Of a stretch of 54,836 bases of DNA, positions 1 through 8,665 are shown piece after piece. The first letter of the stretch is position 1. Each line of letters begins with the position of its first letter. Position numbers and translations under genes: made by a program. Location: assembly GCA_913061475.1 (NCBI GenBank), contig CAJXUN010000030.1, forward strand, positions 1 to 54,836, written 5' to 3'. Origin of the DNA: an uncultured Colwellia sp. Its GTDB lineage: Bacteria; Pseudomonadota; Gammaproteobacteria; Enterobacterales; Alteromonadaceae. The notes under the pieces are model-generated. The model was not told the DNA's origin. It saw only the letters and a program-made list of their open reading frames with translations, and made no database searches.

Positions 1-12
1 TTGCTAGGCTTC
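1..12 (+). rRNA. rrf: probable 3' end of a 5S rRNA (partial)
   Basis: The first bases, TTGCTAGGCTTC, resemble the 3' acceptor-stem strand of gammaproteobacterial 5S rRNA, and a strong terminator follows about ten bases later. Only this tail lies inside the window, so the call rests on resemblance and position. It could instead be the end of another stable RNA. Confidence 0.35.
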
Positions 13-21
13 TATTAAGAG

Positions 22-50
22 AAACCCGTTACTGATGTAACGGGTTTTTT
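22..50 (+). terminator. intrinsic terminator
   Basis: A perfect 11-bp stem (AAACCCGTTAC at 22-32 and GTAACGGGTTT at 37-47) closes a TGAT loop and runs into a T tract. It would end the transcription unit entering the window from the left, probably an rRNA operon. Confidence 0.85.
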
Positions 51-94
51 GCTTTTTGACGTTTGAAAATTAAATACATGTTTGTTTAACGACA

Positions 95-364
95 ACAGCG
101 ACATGGCCTGAGCCCTCGACAACTGCTCCTGCGTTGTTCTAGTGACCTACATCCTTGTAGGAAATTTGCTATATAAGATAAGCAGGAGTGACCGTTCTTG
201 TGCATCCATGGACCCATGGCATTAGTAAGCCCCATTACGTCAAACATGTTAGTGTCGGTTGTAAAGAGCGTGTGGGGGCTTCTTTTTATGTGATACCGCT
301 CCTGTGCATCCTTCACCCACGGCAATAGTTTATAAACCGCCCTATCTGCTCTAGTAATTTGCAA
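95..364. repeat. decayed intergenic repeat cluster after the rRNA operon
   Basis: The stretch holds a perfect hairpin (CCTACA 146-151, TGTAGG 156-161, loop TCCT). It also holds two diverged direct copies of a segment of the form G(C/T)TC(C/T)TGTGCATCC..CCCA(T/C)GGCA, near 193-225 and 297-329. A minus-strand open frame of 92 codons (86-364) crosses it, but its product looks like a translated repeat (motifs such as WMHKNGHS and GLRPCRCC) rather than a protein. From memory, similar frames and hairpins are scattered through Colwellia, Shewanella and Pseudoalteromonas intergenic DNA. I read it as non-coding repeat remnant. Confidence 0.5.
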
Positions 365-745
365 TTAACGATATAGAGAAATGTTGAGTGTCTACTCAAT
401 TATATATCTACAGGTAAATTATATTCGTGCGGTAGGGTAGCGTTTGTAGTTACTCCTATTTTTCTATTGCTTCTTTGGGTATTCATTCTATTTAATTAAG
501 GATGCTCGTATCAAGTACACTTCTTATATAGCAGAGTAGGCTTGAGAATAGTTACTCTAGTATGTGAGCATGCGGGGGGTTTTCTTTACTATTGAGGGGT
601 AATTATTACTGCTGAGCAGCTTTCTAAAATCTATAATGTTATATATCGAACTCAGCTTTACTAATTTACAGCAGTTTGTAAAACAAGTTGCCATATAGAG
701 CGCTTGGCTGCTATTCCATGACGGGTTACTACAAGCTAAGCATTA
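365..745. other. gene-free stretch
   Basis: No open frame with coding character and no convincing RNA gene was seen. The only structure noted is a weak 6-bp inverted repeat (AGAGTA 533-538, TACTCT 553-558). It may be the decayed edge of the repeat cluster to its left. Confidence 0.5.
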
Positions 746-746
746 A

Positions 747-773
747 AAAAGGCCGCCATTTAGACAGCCTTTT
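747..773 (-). terminator. intrinsic terminator of exbD
   Basis: On the minus strand AAAAGGCTGTC pairs with GGCGGCCTTTT (two G-T wobbles) around a five-base loop and continues into T residues. It lies about 60 bp after the exbD stop codon. Confidence 0.75.
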
Positions 774-832
774 AGTTTTCTGAGAATTATTAACTCGATA
801 GCGCTTTAATAAGTAATGATTCGGTGTAGGCT

Positions 833-1231
833 TTATTTCCCAATAGAAATAGTCAATTGGCCAAATGGCTTGATCTCATCAATAACTTTGACGACCATTT
901 CATGCGTTGCATCCGAATCAGCAATAACGACAGCGCTATTAGTTTGGTTTTCAGATAAAAAGCTTTCTATCCGAGCAGACAGCCGTTCAATATCAACCAA
1001 CTTGCCATTAAACTTTAATTGTCCAGTTTCCGCTATCTGAACAACCACAGTTGGTGTATTCACTTGTGATGGATTATTTTTCGCTTTTGGTCGATTGATT
1101 AACAAGCCTTCTTCTTTAATAAATGAGGTTGTGACAATAAAGAATATTAATAAGATAAAAACGATATCTAGCATCGGGGTCATATCTACATCAGCTTCTT
1201 GCTGTTCATGAATATGTTTTCTACGGGCCAT
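833..1231 (-). CDS. exbD: ExbD/TolR-family proton-channel subunit
   Basis: The product is an inner-membrane protein of about 132 residues. It has a short cytoplasmic N-terminus, one transmembrane helix and a periplasmic ExbD/TolR domain. The helix carries the family signature D-M-T-P-M-L-D-I-V-F, whose second Asp is the proton-translocating residue. ExbD works with ExbB to energise TonB and outer-membrane receptors. The start at 1231 (MARRKH) is preferred over a frame-opening start at 1273 because AGGAAG lies just upstream of it. No exbB or tonB lies beside it; terminators flank it on both sides, so it appears monocistronic. TolR is an alternative name, but no tolQ is adjacent. Its partner ExbB must be encoded elsewhere. 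Confidence 0.88.
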   Translation of the reverse strand: MARRKHIHEQQEADVDMTPMLDIVFILLIFFIVTTSFIKEEGLLINRPKAKNNPSQVNTPTVVVQIAETGQLKFNGKLVDIERLSARIESFLSENQTNSAVVIADSDATHEMVVKVIDEIKPFGQLTISIGK

Positions 1232-1427
1232 TTGACTTCCTTTTTTTATTAATTTTTTGATAATCGTTAGCATTTAATATGTACGAAGCACTACGTAGTT
1301 GCAAGGATTGTTTACGAATTATTTCGTAAACGTGCTAAATATTACGCAGTAGCTTTTAATATCTGTTTGATTGTCATGAGCATTTAGGGAGGTTTTGTCG
1401 CTATAAGGTAATAGAATAGAGGGCAAT

Positions 1428-1453
1428 AAAAATCCAGCAGTAGCTGGATTTTT
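1428..1453. terminator. bidirectional intrinsic terminator
   Basis: A perfect 11-bp stem (AAAAATCCAGC and GCTGGATTTTT) with an AGTA loop lies 30 bp after the S46 peptidase stop codon. It has A and T flanks that suit termination on either strand, mainly for the minus-strand peptidase. Confidence 0.8.
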
Positions 1454-1482
1454 ATTTTGATATGTTTAAGCGTTTTTAACTT

Positions 1483-3642
1483 TTATTCGACTATGTCCAT
1501 TTCTTCAATTAAGTTTGTTGCTCCATCTACATGTTCCATAACCCAAAGCATGTATTTAATATCAACATGGATTGAACGATTAAGTTTTGTGTCGTAATCC
1601 CAATCGCCAATAATACTTTCGTAAACACCATCAAACACTAAGCCAACAAACTCGGCTTTATCATTTAATGTTGGAGAGCCAGAGTTTCCGCCCGTGATAT
1701 CTAATGTGCCTAAAAAATTAACAGGTACGGAGCCAAGATCTTGCTTGCTATATTCCCCGTATTGCTTCTCTTTAATCAAAGCTAATTGCTTTTTAGGTGC
1801 ATCAAATGGACTAATGCCAGTATCTTTTCTGACAATACCTTCTATTGTGGTAAATGGCGTAGCAACTAAGCCATCTTGAGGTGAATAGCCCTTAACATTG
1901 CCATAAGTAACACGCAAGGTACTGTTGGCATCGGCGTACACAGGAAGATCTTGAGAATTAAAGTATGCAATCAGCGCTTCCATATATTTAGGTCTATACG
2001 ATTGAATATTACCCGAAAGCTCTTCACTAGCTTCCTCAATGTTCATACGCTCAGCGTGGGTTGCGATAGCTAACTGGATAAACGGGTCATCGCTATTAGT
2101 AAATTCTAGCGGAGCTTTGCTCATCCATGCTATCCGGTTACTTTGTTCGCTTAACTTGGTTGTTTGATACATTTTTTCGAGTTTAGCTTGGAATTGCTGT
2201 TGGTTATAATTTTTATCAACATTAAAAAATGCATCAAGAGATGCTAAGCGCTGTGACTTTGGTAGTTGCATGTAGTGTTTAAACATCGCAAGTATAATTT
2301 TTTTATCGATATCGGCATCATAGCGTCGATTAACAGCTTTCATACTTTGTTCAAAGCGTGCAATATCTCTTTCTTGGTAACCGCTTTTTCGTTCAATATT
2401 TGGTTTTTTATTCTCTAAAGATAAGCGATATAGACGATTAGCGGTACTAAACATTTTACTATAATTGATATAGCCAAGTATCAGATCTCTTGCTTGGCTC
2501 TGCTGATCTTGTTGGATCAAATTATTTAATCCTTTTAATGCATCACCGTATTTGTTTTTACGCGCGTTATCACTATCTATCCAATTGCTGAGCGAAGACT
2601 CCAGTAATTGCTTACGTGTAAGTGTCGAGCCTTTGTTGTAACTTTCAATCATGCTGCCGTAGTTTTTGGCATAATTTGCAAGGCTCGCTAAAGTGCTTTC
2701 ATATTTTATACGAACGTCACTGCCTGGAGCTGAATTATCATAAATAAGTTCTATAATCTCTTCACGATAAGCTTTTGCTTGCGGATAGGTCCAAGTGAAT
2801 TGATTTTCTACTTCAAATGCTGTTCTATAGCGATTAGTTCTTCCAGGGTAGCCGAGTACCATGATGTAATCATCTTCATCGACACTATTTTTATTGACCT
2901 TTAAGTGATGTTTTGGTTCATATGGCACGTTATCAACATTAAAATCAGCCGGTTGTCCGTCTTTTCCAACATAGGCACGGTAAAAACCATAATCGCCAGT
3001 GTGTCTTGGCCACATCCAGTTATCGATATCTCCACCGTACTTTCCTATGCTACTCGCTGGAGCGTGAACTAAACGTACGTCCCGAATGGTGAGTTGCTTA
3101 AATAGGTAATACTCTAAACCGCCGTGAAAATTAACCACACTGCAGCGGTATTTACTGTCGCTTTCACACTCTGCTACCAATGATTTTGAACTATGTTCAA
3201 TGCTTTTGTAACGCTGGGCACCAGTCATGTTGGAGTTCAACGCGGCATTAATTATTTTAGTTACTGGTGTTATTTCTTCCGTCACATAGATCCTACTACC
3301 TGGAGTGGCGGGCAATTCATCTTTAAACGATTTTGCTAAAAAGCCATTTTTGAGTAAGTTGTTATCTTCGGTAGAGTTATATTGCACTGAACCATAAACG
3401 CAGTGATGATTAGTGGCTACTAGCCCTTTATCTGATACGAATGATGCAGTACACCCTCCTAAACTTACAATGGCACCCATAGGGAAGCCAGTTAAATCTG
3501 TTAATGAGCTTGGATCGAGTTTTAGCCCTGCATCGACAAGTTTATCTGCGATGCTAGGCAGTTGATGTGGTTGCCACATTCCTTCATCGGCTATGGTTAC
3601 TGTTGATGCTAATGCAAAGCATAAAGAAGCAAATTTTTTCAT
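1483..3642 (-). CDS. S46-family dipeptidyl peptidase, DPP7-like
   Basis: This secreted serine exopeptidase of about 719 residues removes dipeptides from the N-terminus of peptides, normally in the periplasm. After a signal peptide (MKKFASLCFALASTVTIA) come the S46 catalytic features: His in ATNHHC, Asp in the GGDIDNWMWPRH segment, and Ser in TGGNSGSP near the C-terminus. The residue that separates the subfamilies is Gly here (GLVFDGVYES); DPP7 enzymes have Gly, while the Asp/Glu-specific DPP11 enzymes have Arg. This suggests preference for hydrophobic P1 residues. The ATG at 3642 starts the signal peptide and has a GAGA upstream; an in-frame TTG five codons earlier is less likely. It is transcribed alone and divergently from the diguanylate cyclase gene, probably as part of peptide scavenging. 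Confidence 0.92.
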   Translation of the reverse strand: MKKFASLCFALASTVTIADEGMWQPHQLPSIADKLVDAGLKLDPSSLTDLTGFPMGAIVSLGGCTASFVSDKGLVATNHHCVYGSVQYNSTEDNNLLKNGFLAKSFKDELPATPGSRIYVTEEITPVTKIINAALNSNMTGAQRYKSIEHSSKSLVAECESDSKYRCSVVNFHGGLEYYLFKQLTIRDVRLVHAPASSIGKYGGDIDNWMWPRHTGDYGFYRAYVGKDGQPADFNVDNVPYEPKHHLKVNKNSVDEDDYIMVLGYPGRTNRYRTAFEVENQFTWTYPQAKAYREEIIELIYDNSAPGSDVRIKYESTLASLANYAKNYGSMIESYNKGSTLTRKQLLESSLSNWIDSDNARKNKYGDALKGLNNLIQQDQQSQARDLILGYINYSKMFSTANRLYRLSLENKKPNIERKSGYQERDIARFEQSMKAVNRRYDADIDKKIILAMFKHYMQLPKSQRLASLDAFFNVDKNYNQQQFQAKLEKMYQTTKLSEQSNRIAWMSKAPLEFTNSDDPFIQLAIATHAERMNIEEASEELSGNIQSYRPKYMEALIAYFNSQDLPVYADANSTLRVTYGNVKGYSPQDGLVATPFTTIEGIVRKDTGISPFDAPKKQLALIKEKQYGEYSKQDLGSVPVNFLGTLDITGGNSGSPTLNDKAEFVGLVFDGVYESIIGDWDYDTKLNRSIHVDIKYMLWVMEHVDGATNLIEEMDIVE

Positions 3643-3693
3643 TATTATTATTCTCAAAAGTTAATATTTAAAGCTAGCGGCAGTGTGCTGTAT

Positions 3694-3732
3694 CACAAAT
3701 GATTAGTCAAAAATATCCGCTAATCATTTGTG
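3694..3732. promoter_or_regulatory. perfect 13-bp inverted repeat
   Basis: CACAAATGATTAG at 3694-3706 is matched exactly by its reverse complement at 3720-3732 with a 13-base spacer. It lies about 50 bp upstream of the S46 peptidase start, in the divergent promoter region, so an operator or a 5' leader hairpin are both possible. No T tract follows, which argues against a terminator. Confidence 0.5.
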
Positions 3733-3785
3733 TTAAAACAAACCAGTTTTAACGTTAAAGAAATGGCACTTCTGTATTAAAACCC

Positions 3786-3821
3786 TTCTCGAACAAGCGT
3801 ACTAAATAGGTTGCTCGAGAA
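3786..3821. promoter_or_regulatory. 11-bp imperfect inverted repeat
   Basis: TTCTCGAACAA (3786-3796) pairs with TTGCTCGAGAA (3811-3821) with one mismatch and a 14-base spacer. It is the second dyad in the same 320-bp divergent intergenic region, between the peptidase and the diguanylate cyclase. Function unknown. Confidence 0.35.
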
Positions 3822-3962
3822 CAGCGATGAAATTTAACCGTTTAATGCTTGTTGAAAGCTATTTGTTTCTATATTCTTACAAATATTAGTAACGCAATAT
3901 TTACATCTTTATTTGTGTTACTTTATAAATTATAAAAATAAAAAGACTCTTAAGGAGCGTTT

Positions 3963-4964
3963 GTGCTTATTAAAGATAATTTTGATGAGGCATTAAAAAT
4001 TAGTGAATCTACTAATGAATTTTTAACTCATTATCAAATTCCACCGAGTCCGGTTAATTATTCTGTTATTTATTTATATGTCAGTAAGCGCAACGAAAAA
4101 CTAACGGTGGAGTTAGACCGGCACGTCCAAACATATCAAGAAATTGATTTAGTTTTTATCGAAGGTTTATTTGAAAAATATATTTCTAATTCACATGTTA
4201 TCGATAAACAAATACTTGATCCTATTGAAAAATCATTAACATCAACACTAAAAAAAATTAACATACAAGTTGATAGTGATAAAAATGTAGCGTCAAATCT
4301 TAAAAAAGCGGAAAAGGCACTTTCTAAGCACGAATATCATAAATCAATGCAAAATATTGTCGCTTTCTTGATGAATAATATTGCCACTTCTCAGCAGCAA
4401 CACAGTGACTTATCGCTTGAGCTAACCAGAGCTTGTGGCGAAGTAAACTTCTTAAAATCAAAACTCGAAGCTGCTCGTCATGAGGCAATAGTTGATTCTT
4501 TAACGGGTTTATATAATCGTCGCGGCTGCGATATTAAGTTGCAAGAAATTGATATCGAGCAAGTCCACTCTTCATTGGCAATAGACATTGATCATTTTAA
4601 GCATGTTAATGATCAATTTGGTCATTTTATAGGTGATAAAGTTATTCAGCGTATTGCTAAAGTCATCAAATCAGCTATTTCAGATAAGGATATTGCGGTG
4701 CGCTTTGGCGGTGAGGAGTTTGTGGTGGTTATGGTAAATAAAACTATGACGCAAGCACATGAAGTGGCAGAGAAAATAAGACTAGCCATAGCGCAATTAA
4801 AATTAGTGCAGCGAGACTCTAAAGCTTATTTGCCAAAAATTTCAGTGTCAATTGGTATCGCGCAAAGGCAGGAAGAATTGAGTTGGACTGCATTATTCGA
4901 ACAAGCCGATACGGCTTTATATCAAGCTAAAAATAGTGGCAGAAATAGAAGCGTTTGTTTATAA
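3963..4964 (+). CDS. GGDEF diguanylate cyclase with uncharacterised N-terminal domain
   Basis: A soluble protein of 333 residues that should make cyclic di-GMP from two GTP. The C-terminal GGDEF domain begins at DSLTGLYNRRG and carries an intact active-site signature RFGGEEF (GGEEF at residues 249-253). The inhibitory RxxD site five residues upstream is absent (SDKD), so product inhibition through that site is unlikely. Residues 1 to about 155 are helical and resemble no sensor domain I can name; no membrane segment is seen. Translation starts at GTG, five to six bases after a good AAGGAG site. The gene stands alone, so its input signal is not evident. Confidence 0.9.
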   Translation: MLIKDNFDEALKISESTNEFLTHYQIPPSPVNYSVIYLYVSKRNEKLTVELDRHVQTYQEIDLVFIEGLFEKYISNSHVIDKQILDPIEKSLTSTLKKINIQVDSDKNVASNLKKAEKALSKHEYHKSMQNIVAFLMNNIATSQQQHSDLSLELTRACGEVNFLKSKLEAARHEAIVDSLTGLYNRRGCDIKLQEIDIEQVHSSLAIDIDHFKHVNDQFGHFIGDKVIQRIAKVIKSAISDKDIAVRFGGEEFVVVMVNKTMTQAHEVAEKIRLAIAQLKLVQRDSKAYLPKISVSIGIAQRQEELSWTALFEQADTALYQAKNSGRNRSVCL

Positions 4965-5002
4965 CGCTTCATATGTTTTTATTTGATTTTTTGGCATTAT
5001 AC

Positions 5003-5767
5003 TTATTTATTAAATGATTGAGGAAAATCGATATTCGCACGTAATTGCTCAATTAGTGCTTGTTCTGTGTTGTTACTTGCTGCCTGTTCCCAGCCATTGA
5101 AATTAACTAGCTCATCGATAGGCCGCCTTGGTAGCCAATTAGCAGACTCAAGCTCCGGCTTTTCATTAAAATGACTAACATAACCTACGCATAAATAGGC
5201 AATTGGCACTACTGAGTCAGGCAAAGCTAATGTTTCTTTTAATGTATCATGATGAAGAATTGAAACCCAGCCAACCCCTAGACCTTCAGCACGAGCGGCA
5301 AGCCAAAAATTTTGCACTGCACAAACCGAACTATAGAGATCCATTTCTTTCATATGAGTTCGACCAATGACTGTTTTTCCTGTGCGATTGCGGTCGCAAG
5401 TGATACAGATATTGATAGGTGATTCAATAATGCCTTCAAGTTTTAAGTTTTTATACTTGTCTTGTTTTTCTGCTTCAAACATCGCTTGTGCTTCTTGGTG
5501 GGCAAGTGTAAAGCTTTGATGAATTCTATTTTTTATCTCTGGCGATTTAATAACAATGAAGTTCCATGGCTGCATAAAGCCAACCGATGGTGCATGGTGA
5601 GCGGCATATAGTATTCGGCTCAGAACATCATTTGGGATCTCTGAGGGTAAGAATTGTCCTCGTACGTCTCTACGGTTAAAAATTGATTTATACAAGCCGT
5701 ATTGATCTTGCTCGCTAAAATGGTGCTGTTCTTGAGATTGTTTACTGTCTTTTTTATATAAATCCAA
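5003..5767 (-). CDS. bluB: 5,6-dimethylbenzimidazole synthase BluB
   Basis: BluB is a nitroreductase-fold flavoenzyme that breaks reduced FMN apart with oxygen to make 5,6-dimethylbenzimidazole, the lower ligand of cobalamin. Diagnostic segments are FNRRDVRGQFLP near the N-terminus, AAHHAPSVGFMQPWNFIVI and GWVSILHHDTL. The protein is 254 residues, slightly longer than usual at both ends. Translation begins at TTG about seven bases after AAGGGG; no in-frame ATG fits better. It stands alone, with a cobalamin riboswitch in its leader, which supports the assignment independently. The likely role is to complete or remodel cobalamin, since no other B12 biosynthesis gene is in the window. Confidence 0.92.
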   Translation of the reverse strand: MDLYKKDSKQSQEQHHFSEQDQYGLYKSIFNRRDVRGQFLPSEIPNDVLSRILYAAHHAPSVGFMQPWNFIVIKSPEIKNRIHQSFTLAHQEAQAMFEAEKQDKYKNLKLEGIIESPINICITCDRNRTGKTVIGRTHMKEMDLYSSVCAVQNFWLAARAEGLGVGWVSILHHDTLKETLALPDSVVPIAYLCVGYVSHFNEKPELESANWLPRRPIDELVNFNGWEQAASNNTEQALIEQLRANIDFPQSFNK

Positions 5768-5821
5768 AATATTCCCCTTCTTGGATCCTAACAGCGACCG
5801 GCCTTTCGCTTAGTGAATATT

Positions 5822-6062
5822 ATTAGGCAGGTCTTCTGACTAAGACATAAAATTTATTAGCAATAAATTAACGTTTGATACCTTCCCAGCGCTATCGCCA
5901 GTGGTTTTAGTACTGTGCCATTCGATATACAGAGTGTATTTTGATTGGCAATGAGTATTTACAAACTAATATGTCATTACAGCGTTGGGCACGTATTGGA
6001 TTTTCACCAATTTCCCTATTCTCTATGATTTGCGTAGCAAAACACAAATCGAAAGCACCTAA
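5822..6062 (-). promoter_or_regulatory. cobalamin riboswitch upstream of bluB
   Basis: Read on the minus strand, the conserved blocks of the cobalamin aptamer appear in order. They are AGGTGC near 6060, AATAGGGAA (6012-6020), GGTGAAAATCC, a CCAACGCTGTAATG block (5975-5988), CACTGG then GCTGGGAAGG (5881-5890), and the B12 box AGTCAGAAGACCTGCC (5826-5841). The bluB start lies 58 bases downstream, leaving room for an expression platform that hides the AAGGGG ribosome site. Established behaviour of this family is repression when adenosyl- or methylcobalamin is plentiful. A 70-codon plus-strand frame at 5941-6153 is a shadow of this RNA. Confidence 0.93.
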
Positions 6063-6186
6063 AAATGATTTTCGGCACTATAGCATTCGCCGCATTGATT
6101 GGACAATGTATCTTAGCGTTAGGTCATTATTTATTGGATATAGTTTGATGTAGTTATTGATAGGGCGATATAAATCGAGGCGATAA

Positions 6187-6214
6187 AAAAGGGAAAGTAC
6201 TTGCGTACTTTCCC
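6187..6214 (-). terminator. intrinsic terminator of the S8 protease gene
   Basis: A perfect 10-bp stem (GGGAAAGTAC 6191-6200, GTACTTTCCC 6205-6214) is followed on the minus strand by six T residues, about 40 bp after the protease stop codon. Confidence 0.85.
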
Positions 6215-6250
6215 TAATTACAACACTAGCTGGGAGTTATTTTAAAGCTA

Positions 6251-8665
6251 TTATGGGTTGTATGTTACGTCTAAACTTACGCCACTTGCAGCAGAGTAGC
6301 CATAAATACCAATGTGCCATGTATCAGCTACAGGGTTAGTAAATGGGCATGACTCTGTGTTACCCGTTTTGTATGGACGACAGTCATAAGTTGAAGACGT
6401 TGGTTTTGCACCTCGGCGAATGTACATATCTGCATCACCTGTACCACCACTCATGTTAAAATCAAGTGTCGCCATACCTGCTGGTACGTCGATAGTGTAG
6501 TAAGTCCATGCACCTTTAGCTACAGTAACATCAGTGACAGAAGCACTGCCGCCAGTTGCGCCGCCACCAGTCGAGCCTTCAGTGAAGCTACCCGTCAAGT
6601 TAACACCTGTAAAAGCAGAGTAACCAATAACTTTCACATGGTAAGTTCCTGCTTGCGCTGTGGCAATTGGACAAGATTCGGCATTACCACCTTTATAAGG
6701 GCGACAATCATAACTAGAGGTTGTTGGTGCTGAGCCAAACTTCACGTAAAGGTCGGCATCACCTGTACCACCAGCCATTACAAAGTTAAGGTCTGTAGCG
6801 CCGGCAGGCACTTCCATTGTAAAGCTAAGTTCTTCAGAAGCAGAGCCTGATAAACCAGTTTTAGCCACACCATTTGTTAGCGCATTACCGCCGGTTGGAG
6901 GTGTTGTCGTTGTACCACAACTAGCCGCTAATGCATCAGAAGCTGCTTTTGCTTGAACTAAACCATAACCTGTTTTGTCATCACGACCAGCCACACCTAA
7001 ATCAATTGCTGTAGATTTTAAAGCGTTACGTACTTCTGTTGCTGAACAGTCAGGGTTATTACTCCAAACTATTGCTGCGACACCCGTTACGTGAGGTGTT
7101 GCCATTGATGTACCGTTGTAATAAGCATAATCTTGATTACCAACAACATTTAAATTAGCATTTGCGCCTAGCTGGCCCATAAGTTGTAGACCTAAAGCAC
7201 GATTTATCGATACTGTAGGTACAGTAACATCAGTGTTTGCATCAACTAAGAATGGATTTTGTAAACCAGGGCGGTCACTACTACTATAAACAATAACACC
7301 CGATGCACCCGCGTCAGCACAGGCTTTAGCTGGGTTTATTTCAGGGTAGTTACTACCTTTTTGGTTATCGTTACGCTCTGCCAAACAAATATTACCCGCA
7401 ACATTTGAACAACTGTAAGTGCTAGCACCTGATAGAGTACATGCGGCTAATACACCATTAGCTGAACTGTTTACGTTACTAACTACGAAGCTACCACCAC
7501 TATTAATGTAATGTGTTTGTGGTACAACTTCATCATTACCATAAGAAGTTGAACCTAGAGTGATGTAACCTAAACGACCATCACCAGCAACGGTTGATAA
7601 AATTGCCTCTCCGGGCGCTGAAATTTCAACTTGCGGAGTATACTGAGAAAACTCTGCGTGTTGACGACCTTGATCAAGCGCACCTACTGCCATAACGGAA
7701 TCGTAAGAAGCAGGGTAAGATAATGTCGCATCGCCATCGTTACCTGATGCAGCGATGAGTAAAACACCAGCGTCAGCTGCCGCTTGTAATGAATTACGCT
7801 CAGCGGTACTTGAACCGGCACCACCTAAGCTCATATTGATCACTTTAGCGCCATTATTTACACAAGTATCGACTGCATCAACCAAATCGCCGGTATAACC
7901 CCAACCTGCGGCATTAAACACTTTAACAATATGTAAGTTAACGTTCGTGTTCGGCAGGATACCAACAACACCTTCAGAGTTGTTGACGCCAGCGATAGTA
8001 CCCGCAACGTGCGTTCCGTGTGAACCACCATTTTGGTACCAGTTACCTGTACCTGAATTGTTGGTACCTGAGGCATTGTTGGCATTTAAATCTGGATTTG
8101 CGCGCTCATAGCCTGAATCTATAATACATACCGTCATATTGGCGGCATCATCATCTGAAACAAGATCAGACTGAGTATCAGCAATACCCCAAGGTTGATT
8201 TTGCGCCATTAAATAGCGTTTGTAATCTGGTTCTGCAAATTCTACATCGGCGTGGCTATTAAGCTCCATAACCATTGCTTTAACATCATTGATGTTTTTT
8301 TGCTTACCTAGAGAGATAACATGACGGCCATTTTTTAATTTTTTCAAATGCTTTAAGCTATGTCCTGCTTTTTTAGCTAAGCCATTTGGCATTGCTTTTT
8401 CTGACGCGAAACCAATTAAGGCTTGTGCTTCAAAACCGGCTTTATACTTAACAATGATACGGTCAGTAAAGTCATGACTCTTGAATCGCTGTTCGTCACG
8501 CCACTGGCTAAAGTCTGCATTAACAGCTGTAGACTTTTCATTTGCACTAATAAGAATTGGCTGAATTATTTCAGCTGCTTCGAATGTTTGTGCGTTACTG
8601 ACACTGCTTGCTGCCATTATTGAAAGTGTTAGTGCACTTAAACCTAGTATTTTCTTGTTTCTCAT
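6251..8665 (-). CDS. secreted S8 (subtilisin-like) protease with PA insert and two PPC domains
   Basis: A secreted serine endopeptidase of 804 residues. In order it has a signal peptide (ending SVSNAQT), an I9-type inhibitory propeptide (DRIIVKYKAG to FAEPDYKRYL), and a catalytic domain with Asp in CIIDSGY, His in GSHGTHVAGT and Ser in YNGTSMATPHV. A protease-associated domain is inserted between His and Ser, and two pre-peptidase C-terminal domains follow, each with a DCRPYK..N.ESCP motif. In this family the PPC domains are usually trimmed after secretion through the type II system. The start at 8665 begins the signal peptide and has GGAG ten bases upstream; earlier in-frame starts would bury the signal. 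It is divergent from a second S8 protease, suggesting a protein-degrading lifestyle. Confidence 0.93.
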   Translation of the reverse strand: MRNKKILGLSALTLSIMAASSVSNAQTFEAAEIIQPILISANEKSTAVNADFSQWRDEQRFKSHDFTDRIIVKYKAGFEAQALIGFASEKAMPNGLAKKAGHSLKHLKKLKNGRHVISLGKQKNINDVKAMVMELNSHADVEFAEPDYKRYLMAQNQPWGIADTQSDLVSDDDAANMTVCIIDSGYERANPDLNANNASGTNNSGTGNWYQNGGSHGTHVAGTIAGVNNSEGVVGILPNTNVNLHIVKVFNAAGWGYTGDLVDAVDTCVNNGAKVINMSLGGAGSSTAERNSLQAAADAGVLLIAASGNDGDATLSYPASYDSVMAVGALDQGRQHAEFSQYTPQVEISAPGEAILSTVAGDGRLGYITLGSTSYGNDEVVPQTHYINSGGSFVVSNVNSSANGVLAACTLSGASTYSCSNVAGNICLAERNDNQKGSNYPEINPAKACADAGASGVIVYSSSDRPGLQNPFLVDANTDVTVPTVSINRALGLQLMGQLGANANLNVVGNQDYAYYNGTSMATPHVTGVAAIVWSNNPDCSATEVRNALKSTAIDLGVAGRDDKTGYGLVQAKAASDALAASCGTTTTPPTGGNALTNGVAKTGLSGSASEELSFTMEVPAGATDLNFVMAGGTGDADLYVKFGSAPTTSSYDCRPYKGGNAESCPIATAQAGTYHVKVIGYSAFTGVNLTGSFTEGSTGGGATGGSASVTDVTVAKGAWTYYTIDVPAGMATLDFNMSGGTGDADMYIRRGAKPTSSTYDCRPYKTGNTESCPFTNPVADTWHIGIYGYSAASGVSLDVTYNP

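Noticed and set aside
86-364. Minus-strand frame of 92 codons
   Set aside because: It coincides with repeat remnants, has no ribosome site, and its residues look like translated repeats.
5941-6153. Plus-strand frame of 70 codons
   Set aside because: It lies on the opposite strand of the cobalamin riboswitch, whose conserved blocks explain the sequence.
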